From: Methanoculleus receptaculi | GTDB lineage: Archaea > Halobacteriota > Methanomicrobia > Methanomicrobiales > Methanoculleaceae | Reading direction: 5' to 3' | Assembly (NCBI RefSeq): GCF_033472595.1 | Contig: NZ_CP137642.1 | Span: forward strand, 744,001-808,000 | DNA length: 64,000 nucleotides | Notes under the pieces: generated by a model | The model's input: only the letters and a program-made list of their open reading frames with translations | The model's database searches: none | What the model was told of the DNA's origin: nothing | Part shown: piece by piece, positions 1 to 8,769 of the stretch | Position numbering within the stretch: position 1 is the stretch's first letter | Layout of the letters: each line of letters starts with the position of its first letter | Program-made: the position numbers and the translations under genes

Positions 1-86
1 AAGAAGGTCTGCTCACCCTGATAATCGATCCCATCCTCAAACGTTTCTCCGAGATCGTCGGTCTGGACGGTGAGGGTGAAGAATGA
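1..86 (+). CDS. C-terminal end of an unidentified protein (partial)
   Basis: An open frame entering from the left edge ends in TGA at 84-86. The visible tail is about 27 residues: a short hydrophobic run (LLTLIIDPIL) and then an acidic end (GEGEE). Its stop overlaps the ATG of mptE in an ATGA arrangement, so the two genes are probably translationally coupled. Too little is visible to assign a family. Confidence 0.6.
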   Translation, partial: EGLLTLIIDPILKRFSEIVGLDGEGEE

Positions 87-706
87 GGTTTGAGGACTGG
101 GAGCCTCACTACACTGCGATTCTGGAGTATTTCGGGTTTGAACGCGAGGCAGACGAAGAGGCCGCCCGGGTGCTCGCGGAACTTGCCGGCGGCAGGGATG
201 ATATCGCGCTGCTTGAAGCGCTGATCGGGGGCAGGAACGTTACGGTCTGCGGGAACGCCCCCTCTCTCCCGGCAGAACTTGACCGGATCGAGGGGACGGT
301 GCTTGCCGCCGACGCCGCGGCGGAGGTGCTCGCCGGCCACGGAGTGCGGCCGGACGCGGTCTTTACAGACCTGGACGGGGCGACAGACATCTTCATAGAC
401 CTTTCCCGGCGGGGAACGGTGATGGTTGTCCACGCCCACGGGGATAACGTCCCGCTCCTCCGCCACTGGGTCCCCCGTATACTCGGGCCGCTGGTGGCAA
501 CCACCCAGGCGGCTCCCATTCCGGGCGTCCACAACTTTGGGGGGTTCACCGACGGTGACAGGGCGGTCTTTGCCGCCAGGGAGCTCGGCGCGGCAGACGT
601 CCGGATCATCGGGTTCGATCTCGCCGACCGGGATGTCGACCCCCTCAAGAGGGGAAAACTCTACTGGGCGGGCGAACTCCTCAGGATGATGGGGTATGAC
701 CTCTGA
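83..706 (+). CDS. mptE: 6-hydroxymethylpterin diphosphokinase MptE-like (DUF115)
   Basis: The 207-residue protein resembles the archaeal DUF115 family, whose characterised member MptE diphosphorylates 6-hydroxymethyl-7,8-dihydropterin in tetrahydromethanopterin synthesis. Visible signatures are CGNAPSL at about residues 56-62, FTDLDG at about 94-99, and a C-terminal IIGFDLAD segment; the length fits the family. The ATG overlaps the stop of the upstream gene, and the end overlaps the start of the next gene by 11 bp, so it lies inside a compact operon. The family call comes from recognised motifs; the substrate is inferred from characterised homologues. Confidence 0.8.
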   Translation: MRFEDWEPHYTAILEYFGFEREADEEAARVLAELAGGRDDIALLEALIGGRNVTVCGNAPSLPAELDRIEGTVLAADAAAEVLAGHGVRPDAVFTDLDGATDIFIDLSRRGTVMVVHAHGDNVPLLRHWVPRILGPLVATTQAAPIPGVHNFGGFTDGDRAVFAARELGAADVRIIGFDLADRDVDPLKRGKLYWAGELLRMMGYDL

Positions 707-2342
707 GGCACTTATAATCGACGGTTACGTCGATGAACCCGCGTGTCTCGGTGTCCCGCCATACGTATCCCCCTACATCCGCGAGGTCGCCGGCGTCCTC
801 CTGGCGCATGGCTACGCGCCACGCTACGCCACCATCGACCAGGTCCGGGCCGACCCCTCCCTTATCGCCGGTCACGGCCGCGGCGATCTGGTGGTGATGA
901 TCGCCGGGCTGACCGTGCCCGGCGCTTACATAGGCGGTCGACCAGCAACCCTGACGGAGATCCAGCAGATCGGGCTTACCCTCCGGGAACCGGCCACCGC
1001 GATCGGCGGCCCGATCAACTTCGGGTATGCTCCAGGGGGTGGGGAGAGGGCAATCCGGCAGGCGATAGCCGGGTTTGATGCAGTGCTCCGCGGCTCTCCG
1101 GCGGTTGCGCTGGATTCCTGGCTATCGGGGGGTGAACCGGAAGGTGAGCGGGATTACGCCCTGAGCGATCCATGGTGCGCTGCTGGTGCCGCGATCATAA
1201 CGCAGCACCCCTCGTTTCCTCACGTAATCTGCGAGCTGGAGACCGCGACAGGTTGCCCCCGTGCAACGGTCGGGGGATGTTCGTTCTGCACCGAGCCGTT
1301 CTACGGCCTCCCGCGCTACCGCAGCATCGAGGAGATCGCGGACGAGGTGGCGGCGCTTCACGCCGCCGGTGCCCGCCATTTCAGGCTCGGCCGCCAGCCT
1401 GACCTTCTTTCCTACCGGAGCGCCGGTGGTGGCGAGTTCCCGCTTCCCCGGCTTGAGGCGCTCGAGGACCTCTTCTCGGCGGTAAGAGAGAACGCACCCG
1501 ACCTTAAGACCCTCCACATCGACAACATCAACCCCGGCACCATCGCCAGACATCCGGACGCGGCACGGGCGGCGCTCGAGGTGATAGTGGCCGGGCACAC
1601 ACCCGGCGACACCGCGGCGTTCGGAATGGAGACCGCGGACCCGGCGGTTGTCAGGGCAAACAACCTCAAAGCCATGCCAGATGATGTATTCCGCGCTATC
1701 GAGGTGGTGAACGAGGTCGGGGGGAGGCGGACCTGCGGCATCCCCGAACTCCTGCCGGGCCTGAACTTCATCATCGGTCTTGCCGGCGAGACGCCGGCGA
1801 CGTTCGATGCAAACCAGGCGTTCCTCCGCCGCGTGCTCGACGCCGGGCTGCTTGTGCGGCGGGTGAACATCCGGCAGTTGATGCCTTTTGAGGGTACGGC
1901 CGCCTACGAGGAGAACACCCTGGGAAAGCACGATGCCCGGTTCAGGGCGTTCAAGGATTGGGTCAGGCGGGAGTTCGACGAACCGATGCTGCGCCGGGTC
2001 TTCCCGGTCGGCAGCATCCTCCGCGGCGTTCTCATCGAGGTCTCCGGGAGACCGTCGTTCGGGCGGCAGATGGGTTCATACCCCATCCTTGTCGGGATCC
2101 CGCTCGAACTCCCTGTGAGAACGGTCATCGACGCTGTCGTGGTCGATTGGGGGAGTCGGTCAGTGACCGCTCTCCCGTATCCCGTGGAGATAAACACCCT
2201 CCCGCCGGCGGCGCTCCGCTGGATCCCTGGCATCGGCAGGAAGAGGGCCGCAAGCATCGTCGCCCGCCGGCCGTTTTCGAGCCTGGGGGAGTTCCGGGCG
2301 GTCGCGGGGGAGACAGGGCTCGATGATCTGATCATGTTTTAG
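696..2342 (+). CDS. Radical SAM enzyme with C-terminal helix-hairpin-helix (COG1031-like)
   Basis: This 548-residue protein has a radical SAM cluster motif in which the three cysteines lie at about 187, 195 and 198 (CPRATVGGCSFC). The first gap is seven residues, instead of the usual three. A barrel-like region follows, and the C terminus (about 508-540) is a helix-hairpin-helix segment, IPGIGRKRAASIV. That architecture matches the archaeal family described as radical SAM with a C-terminal HhH motif, whose reaction I do not know. The HhH suggests a nucleic-acid substrate, which is inference. It starts inside mptE and is probably co-transcribed with it. Confidence 0.85.
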   Translation: MTSEALIIDGYVDEPACLGVPPYVSPYIREVAGVLLAHGYAPRYATIDQVRADPSLIAGHGRGDLVVMIAGLTVPGAYIGGRPATLTEIQQIGLTLREPATAIGGPINFGYAPGGGERAIRQAIAGFDAVLRGSPAVALDSWLSGGEPEGERDYALSDPWCAAGAAIITQHPSFPHVICELETATGCPRATVGGCSFCTEPFYGLPRYRSIEEIADEVAALHAAGARHFRLGRQPDLLSYRSAGGGEFPLPRLEALEDLFSAVRENAPDLKTLHIDNINPGTIARHPDAARAALEVIVAGHTPGDTAAFGMETADPAVVRANNLKAMPDDVFRAIEVVNEVGGRRTCGIPELLPGLNFIIGLAGETPATFDANQAFLRRVLDAGLLVRRVNIRQLMPFEGTAAYEENTLGKHDARFRAFKDWVRREFDEPMLRRVFPVGSILRGVLIEVSGRPSFGRQMGSYPILVGIPLELPVRTVIDAVVVDWGSRSVTALPYPVEINTLPPAALRWIPGIGRKRAASIVARRPFSSLGEFRAVAGETGLDDLIMF

Positions 2343-2448
2343 AGCCCCACACCTCTTCCATGCGTGAAGAGTTCCAGGCTGCTGCCCATCAAACGGGCCT
2401 GACCCCCGCCGGCCGGTGCGGGAATTGCCGCGGGAGGGGCTGCCCACT

Positions 2449-3582
2449 TTACGCCTTCTCTCGCAGTTCCATAACCCGGAGCACGTCCGTCCTTGTCACA
2501 ATCCCCACAAGATCGCCGTCATCAACGACCGGGATCCTTCCTATGCCATGGGTGGTCATGATCCGGAGCGCGTCGATGAGTGGTGCCGATGTCGGGAGTG
2601 TTATCGGGTCCCGGGTCATGACGTCACGCACCTGCATCGCCTCCCGGTCGATCGGTGAGACCTTGTGAATGTCGCTGAGTGTAACAATCCCGACGAGATT
2701 CCCACGCTCAACCACAGGGAACCCGAGATGCTTCGTCTCGTACATGAGTTCCAGCAACCGGGGGAGCGGGGTCTCTGCCTCCACGGTGACTAGAGAGTTG
2801 CTCATAGCGTCCGCCACGGTGACGTCCTGCAGCAGGACGTAGTAGCGCAGGGATGTGGCCTCCTGGTTTGCCCCGATGTAGATGAAGAACGCGATTAAGA
2901 TCAGGATGGGGTTCAACATCAGGAACCCGAAGATTCCGAAGATGACCGCAAACGCTCTGCCGACATCGGCGGCGATCTGGGTTGCACGGGAGAGCGGCAT
3001 CCGCCGTGCGAGCCACGCCCGCAGCACGCGCCCGCCGTCCATCGGGAACGCCGGGAGCAGGTTGAACGCGAAGAGCAGGACGTTTAAGAGCCCAAGGTAG
3101 CCGAAGGTAAAGATCAGGACGCCGGCTACGGCCGGGTCAGGAAGGAGGGGGAAGACGTAGACCAGGGCGCTGCACATGATACCTACCGCCAGGCTTGTGA
3201 GCGGCCCGGCAAGCGCCATCGGGAGTTCCACCTTCGGGTCCGGCACAACCTCCTCCATCTGGGAGACCCCGCCCAGGATGAGGAGCGTGATGCTGTGGAT
3301 CTTGATCCCCCTCGCTTTCGCTATGAGTGAGTGGGCCACCTCGTGGACGAATACGCCAAAGAATAGACCCAGTGCGACGGCGGTTCCGAGGATGTAGGGG
3401 TTGAACCCTGTTGTGATCAGCGTCGCATCGATCGGGACACCAAAGAGGATCCTTATCAACTCGGTCGTGAGCACGATCTGGCTCCCGATGATCCAGGCAA
3501 ACAGGGGGATCACCAGTAGAAAACTCCAGTGTATTTTGACCGGTATTCCAGCGATGTTCCCGATCTGCAGCGACGTTTCCAT
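2449..3582 (-). CDS. Site-2 protease family zinc metalloprotease with two CBS domains
   Basis: The 377-residue membrane protein is of the M50 (S2P) type. Transmembrane segments occupy the first half, with the zinc motif HEVAH at residues 80-84 and the second catalytic motif, PMDGGRVLRAW, in a later membrane segment. Two CBS domains follow at about residues 255-310 and 318-375; in this family they are thought to sense adenine nucleotides. The natural substrate is unknown. It converges on the radical SAM gene, and the roughly 100 bp between them holds no gene I can support. The start is an ATG shortly before a hydrophobic N terminus. Confidence 0.92.
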   Translation of the reverse strand: METSLQIGNIAGIPVKIHWSFLLVIPLFAWIIGSQIVLTTELIRILFGVPIDATLITTGFNPYILGTAVALGLFFGVFVHEVAHSLIAKARGIKIHSITLLILGGVSQMEEVVPDPKVELPMALAGPLTSLAVGIMCSALVYVFPLLPDPAVAGVLIFTFGYLGLLNVLLFAFNLLPAFPMDGGRVLRAWLARRMPLSRATQIAADVGRAFAVIFGIFGFLMLNPILILIAFFIYIGANQEATSLRYYVLLQDVTVADAMSNSLVTVEAETPLPRLLELMYETKHLGFPVVERGNLVGIVTLSDIHKVSPIDREAMQVRDVMTRDPITLPTSAPLIDALRIMTTHGIGRIPVVDDGDLVGIVTRTDVLRVMELREKA

Positions 3583-3633
3583 AAAATGAGTATCTTTTTA
3601 TCATTTATAGTAATATACCTTCAGAGGATACTG

Positions 3634-3903
3634 ATGAGAACACAGGTCACAGAGATCTTCGGATTGCCGGTCTACACCGACAGGGCTGTCTTTATCGGGA
3701 ATGTTGACGATGTTGTGCTCGATGTTGACCAGAAGAAGATAGCTGCCCTTGCGATCGGCGACCTCAACCCCGAGATCGGGGAGGTGAAGGGCTACACCGG
3801 GCTGCAGATACCTTTTCGCATTGTAAAGAGCGTGGGGGATATCATAATCGTCCGTCACATCCCCGGGCTCTTCAAGTCGCCGGCAAAAGAAGAGCAACCG
3901 TGA
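3634..3903 (+). CDS. PRC-barrel domain protein
   Basis: A small 89-residue protein that is one PRC-barrel-like beta domain: a start such as QVTEIFGLPVYT, then the VGDIIIV strand. PRC-barrel proteins in archaea are small single-domain proteins of mostly unknown role, possibly in RNA processing or regulation. A longer reading frame extends upstream, but I chose the ATG at 3634 because the domain begins there and a TATA-like TTTATAG lies about 25 bp upstream. It is divergent from the S2P protease and shares a short AT-rich promoter region with it. Confidence 0.8.
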   Translation: MRTQVTEIFGLPVYTDRAVFIGNVDDVVLDVDQKKIAALAIGDLNPEIGEVKGYTGLQIPFRIVKSVGDIIIVRHIPGLFKSPAKEEQP

Positions 3904-3940
3904 TTGCCCGGCCCCGCCCGGATAACGCCTGCCTATAGAT

Positions 3941-4675
3941 ATGGATATCAGAGATCGGGAGATCTTCTCAAACCTGACTGTCTTCCCCCCCGTTTTCGTC
4001 AGGCTCGACGGCCGTGCATTCCACCGAGTGGCACGTGCGCTCAACCTCAAAAAACCGTTCGACCCTTCTTTCAGCGCGAGCATGCGAGCGGTCTGCCGAT
4101 ACCTTCTCAGGGAGAGCGGGCTTTCCCCGGTCTTCGCCTACACCTTCTCCGACGAGATCAGCCTCTATTTCAAGACGCTGCCGTTCTCCGGGCGGATTGA
4201 GAAACTCGACTCCGTGACCGCCGCCGCCGCGGCGAGCAGACTGACGATCGAGGTTGGCTGCACCCGGCCGCTGGCGTTCGATGCCCGGACAATCCCGGCG
4301 GCCGGCGGGTTTGCACTCGAGTATCTCGTCTCAAGACAGAACGAGGCCTGGCGCAACCACATCAACGCCTACTGCCAGAACGCGCTTATGGAGGATGGTA
4401 TGACGTCGCGGCAGGCTGCCGCGGCGCTCCGGGGGATGCGCTCAGAAGAGATGCACGAGATGATGTTTGAGCGCGGCATCAACCTGGCAGCGACGCCTGC
4501 CTGGCAGAGGCGCGGGACGCTCCTCTACCGGGAAGAGTGCACGAAAGAAGGGTATAACCCGGTGACGGGGGAGACCGTCCAGGTCATGCGGATGTGCATC
4601 CGTGAACTGGAGGAGACGCCTCTCTTCTCCAATCCAGAGGGAGCAGCGCTGATCCGGTCACTCATCGGCGCGTGA
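3941..4675 (+). CDS. tRNA(His) guanylyltransferase-like protein (Thg1/TLP)
   Basis: The 244-residue protein belongs to the Thg1 family, which adds nucleotides in the 3'-5' direction to tRNA 5' ends. The metal-binding motif is visible as RLDGRAFH near residue 21 and SDEIS near residue 70, with a FDAR segment and the WRNHINAYCQ helix typical of the family. Archaeal members either add G-1 to tRNA-His or repair tRNA 5' ends; the sequence alone does not say which. The 3' end overlaps the 3' end of ileS by 18 bp on the opposite strand. Confidence 0.88.
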   Translation: MDIRDREIFSNLTVFPPVFVRLDGRAFHRVARALNLKKPFDPSFSASMRAVCRYLLRESGLSPVFAYTFSDEISLYFKTLPFSGRIEKLDSVTAAAAASRLTIEVGCTRPLAFDARTIPAAGGFALEYLVSRQNEAWRNHINAYCQNALMEDGMTSRQAAAALRGMRSEEMHEMMFERGINLAATPAWQRRGTLLYREECTKEGYNPVTGETVQVMRMCIRELEETPLFSNPEGAALIRSLIGA

Positions 4676-7600
4676 GATGCCGATCCGCATCTGCACACCC
4701 TCCACGTCCCAGGTTTTATCAAGGGTGTAAGACTCTTCTCCCGGCCGGTCTCCGTCCGTGCGGCGGATGACGAGATCGGATGCGCGCACCTCGCCGGCTA
4801 TCTCCTTCTTCCACTTCTCTTCCCCGATGAGCGATGCCACCCGTTCGTTGGCGACATCCACGGCCGCGACGATATAGTCGTCGACATTGAGGTTTAGCTG
4901 GCGGCGCATCTCCTGGATCCGCCGGATCACCTCCCTGGCGTATCCCTCGGCCTCCAGGTCAGGGGTGAGGGTGATATCGACGTATACCGTCGCATCTTTC
5001 ATGGGGGCGGCAAATACGCCCTCCGGCAGGGATTCCGAGAAGGTGACGTGGCGCGCCTCGATCTCGTAGCCGTCGAGCCTGGCTTTTCCGTCCCGTTCGA
5101 TGGCGGTCTTCAGCGCGGTGCCGTCCGCCTGCTCGATCAGCGCTTTGACCCTCGGTGCCATCTTGCCGAACTCCGGGCCGATGGCGCGCATCACCGGTTC
5201 GGCTTTCCAGCGGATCCGATCCCACGCCCCGGTGATAACCCGGACAGAGCGGCTGTTGGCCCGGATCCTGGCGAGTTCGTTCAACTCTTCCATGGCCGCC
5301 TTAACCGCTTCGTTTTCAGCGACAACCACTGTCTCGGCGACCGGCCAGCGGAGTTTCCGTCTCCCGGCCTGCCGGGCTGTGGCGACTGCGTCGTCAAACG
5401 ACCGGATGACCTCCATGGAGGACTCAAGCCCCTGGTCGATGAGGTGCTCGTCTGCCACCGGCCAGTCGAGCATATGGACGCTCTCCGGGTCGCCCTCCAG
5501 GCGCAGGTTGCCATACATCTCCTCGGTGATATGGGGGACAAACGGTGCAAGGAGTGCGATCAGGCGGCGCAGGACGTAGTAGAACGTCTCGTATGCGTAG
5601 AGTTTCTCCGGTGAGTCTTCTTCCAGCCACATCCTGGGCCTGACGACCTGCACATACCAGCGGGAGAGGTCTTCCAGGATGAAGTTTGCAAGCGCCCGTG
5701 TAACCTTATGGAGGTTGTAGTCCTGCATCTCCGCGCTCGTTGTCCTGATAAGCGAGTTTATCCGGGAAAGAATCCAGCGGTCCTCATCCGGCATATCGCT
5801 GATATGGGTCCGGACGAACGCCCCATCCCACCGGCCGCCGCCGTCTGTGAATGCCGGGCTGAATGAGTCCAGGATCATGTAGGGGAGCGGGAACCGGTAG
5901 ACGTTCCAGAGGATGTTGAGCGTCCGGTGTATGGTCTTCACGCCGTCCCAGTTGAACTTCAGGTCGTCCCAGGGGGCGTTTGCCCAGAGGACGTAGAACC
6001 GGAGAACGTCGACACCGAACTGGTTCATGACCTCTTCCGGGGTCACGACGTTCCCGAAACTCTTGCTCATCTTGCGCCCCTCGGCATCGAGAGCGAACCC
6101 GTGCATCAGGACACTCCTGTAAGGTGCGCGGCCAAACGCCACGGTGCTTGCGCCGAGCTGAGAGTAGAACCAGCCGCGGGTCTGGTCCTGGCCCTCGGTG
6201 ATGAAGTCTGCCGGCCAGTAGCGTTCGAAACCCTCACGCTGCCGGGGGAACCCGAGGGTCGCCCAGGAGGCGACCGCTGAGTCGAACCAGACATCGAATA
6301 TATCGGCAACCCGGTGCATCTCGCCGCCGCAGCGGCACGGGATGGTTACGTCGTCGACGTAGGGCCGGTGGGGGTCGGGGACGCGCTCTCCTGACCGCTC
6401 CTCGAGTTCGGCGATGGTGCCGATGACGGTGTAGTCCCCGCACCGGTCGCACTGCCAGACGGGGATGGGGATACCCCAGTAGCGCTGCCGGGAGATGCAC
6501 CAGTCGCGCGACTCTTTGACGAAGTCGTGGAACCTGGCGCTTCCCGCCCAGGCGGGGTACCACTTCACCCTTGCGATCTCCTGGAGCATTGTATCGCGGA
6601 TCTCGGTGGCCTTCAGGAACCACTGCGCTGTTGCGCGGTAGATGATGGGGGTCTTGCACCTCCAGCAGTGACCGTAGCGGTGGGTGATCGATCTCCGGGT
6701 GAGGAGTGAGGTGCCGAGCGCTTCGATGACGATATCGTTTGCGTCCCGGACGTACATATCGGCAAAAATCCCGGCCTCTGGAGTGAAGCAGCCCCCGGCA
6801 TCGACAGGACAGAAGACCTCAAGCCCTTCCTGGATGCCGATCAGGTAATCGTCCCAGCCGTGCCCGGGCGCGATGTGGACGAGACCGGTGTTCTCGAGTT
6901 CGACGAAATCGGCGGCGACGACACGGTGCTGGATCTCGGCCTGGCGGGGGATATCTCTTGCGAGCGGGGAGGTGTACTCCGTCCCAACGAGTTCGGTCCC
7001 GCTGTGGCGTTCGAGGACGCTGTAGTCCTGGTAGCGCCCAAGTTTGAGGACGGACTCAACGAGTTCGTCGGCGATCCAGAGGATCTCCTCCGTTCCGTCC
7101 TTCTTTGCTGCCACGCGCGCGTAGGTGAACGCCGGGTTGACCGCCACCGCAACGTTCGCCGGGAGCGTCCAGGGCGTGGTCGTCCAGATGACCAGGTACT
7201 CCTTATCGCGCCCGGCGATCGGGAACTTGACAAAGATGGAGGGATCGGTCTCGTCCCAGTACTCGACCTCGGAGTCGGCGATCGCCGTCTCGCAGCGGGG
7301 GCACCAGTTCACGACCCGGTGCCCGCGCTCAAGGAGTCCGCGTTCCTCCGCCCGCTGGATAGTCCACCACGCGGACTCGATGTACTCCTCCTTGATGGTC
7401 TGGTAGGGGTTGTCGAAGTCGAGCCAGACACCGAGACGCCGGAACTGGTCGCTCATGACCTCCATGTGGGTCACTGCAAACGTCCGGCACTGCTCGATGA
7501 ACTCGGCGATGCCGTAGTCCTCGATATCCTTCTTGGACGTGAACCCGAGGTGGTGCTCCACCTTCACCTCGATCGGGAGGCCGTGCATGTCGTAGCCCGC

Positions 7601-7843
7601 CCGTTCGATAATCTTCCTGCCCTGCATCCGGTGGTAGCGGAGGATAGCATCTTTTATGATCTTGTTCCAGGCGGTGCCGAGATGGATGTTGCCGGTGGTG
7701 TAGGGCGGCCCGTCGACGAAAAAGAACGCATCTCCATCCTTTCGCATCTCCTGCACACGTGAATAGATATTCTCCCGTCTCCAGTAATCCTGGACACCCG
7801 CCTCGATCTCCTGCGGGTTGTAACTGCCGGTGACTTCTCTCAC
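4658..7843 (-). CDS. ileS: Isoleucyl-tRNA synthetase
   Basis: At 1061 residues this is a full-length class I isoleucyl-tRNA synthetase that charges tRNA-Ile in the cytosol. The HIGH-type motif appears as HLGT (about residue 57) and the KMSKS motif is intact (KMSKSFGNV). Between them lies the CP1 editing region and after them the anticodon-binding helical domain. The start is a GTG preceding REVTGSYNP, the usual N terminus of archaeal IleRS. It converges on the Thg1-like gene with an 18 bp overlap and diverges from the LOG-family gene across a 455 bp intergenic region. Confidence 0.97.
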   Translation of the reverse strand: MREVTGSYNPQEIEAGVQDYWRRENIYSRVQEMRKDGDAFFFVDGPPYTTGNIHLGTAWNKIIKDAILRYHRMQGRKIIERAGYDMHGLPIEVKVEHHLGFTSKKDIEDYGIAEFIEQCRTFAVTHMEVMSDQFRRLGVWLDFDNPYQTIKEEYIESAWWTIQRAEERGLLERGHRVVNWCPRCETAIADSEVEYWDETDPSIFVKFPIAGRDKEYLVIWTTTPWTLPANVAVAVNPAFTYARVAAKKDGTEEILWIADELVESVLKLGRYQDYSVLERHSGTELVGTEYTSPLARDIPRQAEIQHRVVAADFVELENTGLVHIAPGHGWDDYLIGIQEGLEVFCPVDAGGCFTPEAGIFADMYVRDANDIVIEALGTSLLTRRSITHRYGHCWRCKTPIIYRATAQWFLKATEIRDTMLQEIARVKWYPAWAGSARFHDFVKESRDWCISRQRYWGIPIPVWQCDRCGDYTVIGTIAELEERSGERVPDPHRPYVDDVTIPCRCGGEMHRVADIFDVWFDSAVASWATLGFPRQREGFERYWPADFITEGQDQTRGWFYSQLGASTVAFGRAPYRSVLMHGFALDAEGRKMSKSFGNVVTPEEVMNQFGVDVLRFYVLWANAPWDDLKFNWDGVKTIHRTLNILWNVYRFPLPYMILDSFSPAFTDGGGRWDGAFVRTHISDMPDEDRWILSRINSLIRTTSAEMQDYNLHKVTRALANFILEDLSRWYVQVVRPRMWLEEDSPEKLYAYETFYYVLRRLIALLAPFVPHITEEMYGNLRLEGDPESVHMLDWPVADEHLIDQGLESSMEVIRSFDDAVATARQAGRRKLRWPVAETVVVAENEAVKAAMEELNELARIRANSRSVRVITGAWDRIRWKAEPVMRAIGPEFGKMAPRVKALIEQADGTALKTAIERDGKARLDGYEIEARHVTFSESLPEGVFAAPMKDATVYVDITLTPDLEAEGYAREVIRRIQEMRRQLNLNVDDYIVAAVDVANERVASLIGEEKWKKEIAGEVRASDLVIRRTDGDRPGEESYTLDKTWDVEGVQMRIGISRADE

Positions 7844-8298
7844 CTCGTATCCCTCATGGTCAGCACTCTGGTGTACCTCTTGTCCTTGATGGAAGAAAGC
7901 GTTTTGCGCGACGGGACGCCTGGCACGGGTTTGAACCTCGTCGCCGCGGGGGAAGAGGGGATATCGAGGAAGGTTTCAGCGATAACCGAAGAGACGGTTC
8001 CACGGCACAGGGCTGCGCTGCGTTTCGGTGTGATTCGAGGAGAGCGTCTCTCCTCAGGGCACCCCTATCTCCGGCCGTGCACGAGACGGAAAACAGGGAT
8101 CCAGGGAATTTTCTCACCGAGAACATGGTGGAATCTCTTCCAGGAGACTGTATCGATGGAGAATCGCCTCCTGGGGGTTGGACTGACTGGGAGGGTGGCG
8201 GAGACGCTTCCCCCATCCCCTGTCCAGAGGCTGGCTCCGATAAACGTCTGTCGTCGAACCCCAGTCCTTTTTATCCTCCGCCCCCGGAAGATTCATCC
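7844..8298. other. 455 bp intergenic region between ileS and the LOG-family gene
   Basis: No gene is supported here. Open frames exist on both strands, but their translations are low-complexity and basic, with no recognisable domain and no ribosome-binding site. The region contains one copy of the dispersed repeat described separately (8086-8190, minus orientation). It presumably also holds the divergent promoters of ileS and the downstream gene, although no clear TATA box stands out. Confidence 0.5.
8086..8190 (-). repeat. Dispersed intergenic repeat, copy A
   Basis: Read on the minus strand, this has the core GGCGATTCTCCATCGATAC followed by AGTCTCCTGG and, some 70 bases further on, GTGCACGGCCGG. 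The same blocks recur in the same order in the copies near 24.0, 45.5, 45.7 and 54.9 kb. The boundaries are approximate. Confidence 0.5.
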
Positions 8299-8769
8299 AT
8301 GCAGATCGCAGTCATCGGGAGAGGGGACTGCTCCGCAGAGGAGTACGAAGCTGCAGAGACCATAGGCTACCTCATCGCCGGCAACCGCGAGACCGTCTGC
8401 TGCGGCGGGCTCGGCGGGGTGATGGAGGCCGCCTGCAGGGGGGCAAAAGAGGCTGGCGGGACGACGGTGGGGATCCTCCCCGACACAGGGGACGGGAACC
8501 CCTACCTGGACCTGGTCATCCGCACCGGGATGGGCCAGGCGAGGAACGTCATCCTTGTCAACTCGGCGGATGCGGTGATCGCCGTCGGCGGAGGCTACGG
8601 CACCCTCTCTGAGATCGCCATCGCCCTCAAGACCGGGAAACCGGTCTTCGGGCTTAGCACCTGGGAGATTGATGGGGTGTTTGCCTGCACAACACCCGAA
8701 GAAGCGGTCAACCTCGCAGTTCGCGCAGCACGCCTGTCTCGGCGGTCTCGTAACCCCCAAGATCGTTGA
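8299..8769 (+). CDS. LOG-family protein (TIGR00725-like)
   Basis: A Rossmann-type protein of 156 residues in the family related to LOG lysine-decarboxylase-like phosphoribohydrolases. The diagnostic phosphate-binding segment, GGGYGTLSEIA, lies near residue 104, with the glycine-rich CCGGLGGVMEAACRGA upstream. Related enzymes hydrolyse nucleoside 5'-monophosphates to base and ribose phosphate; the substrate here is unknown. I chose the ATG at 8299 because the domain begins directly there (MQIAVIG); a longer frame upstream is intergenic sequence. The last 62 bp overlap the 3' end of the convergent MoeA-fusion gene, which gives an arginine-rich tail. Confidence 0.85.
   Translation: MQIAVIGRGDCSAEEYEAAETIGYLIAGNRETVCCGGLGGVMEAACRGAKEAGGTTVGILPDTGDGNPYLDLVIRTGMGQARNVILVNSADAVIAVGGGYGTLSEIAIALKTGKPVFGLSTWEIDGVFACTTPEEAVNLAVRAARLSRRSRNPQDR

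Noticed and set aside
6860-7762. 300-codon open frame on the plus strand
   Set aside because: It is antisense to ileS and has the arginine/valine/glycine-rich composition typical of shadow frames in GC-rich DNA; no domain is visible.
7856-8365. 169-codon frame between ileS and the LOG-family gene
   Set aside because: It runs through dispersed repeat A and into the LOG-family gene in another frame; no ribosome-binding site or domain.
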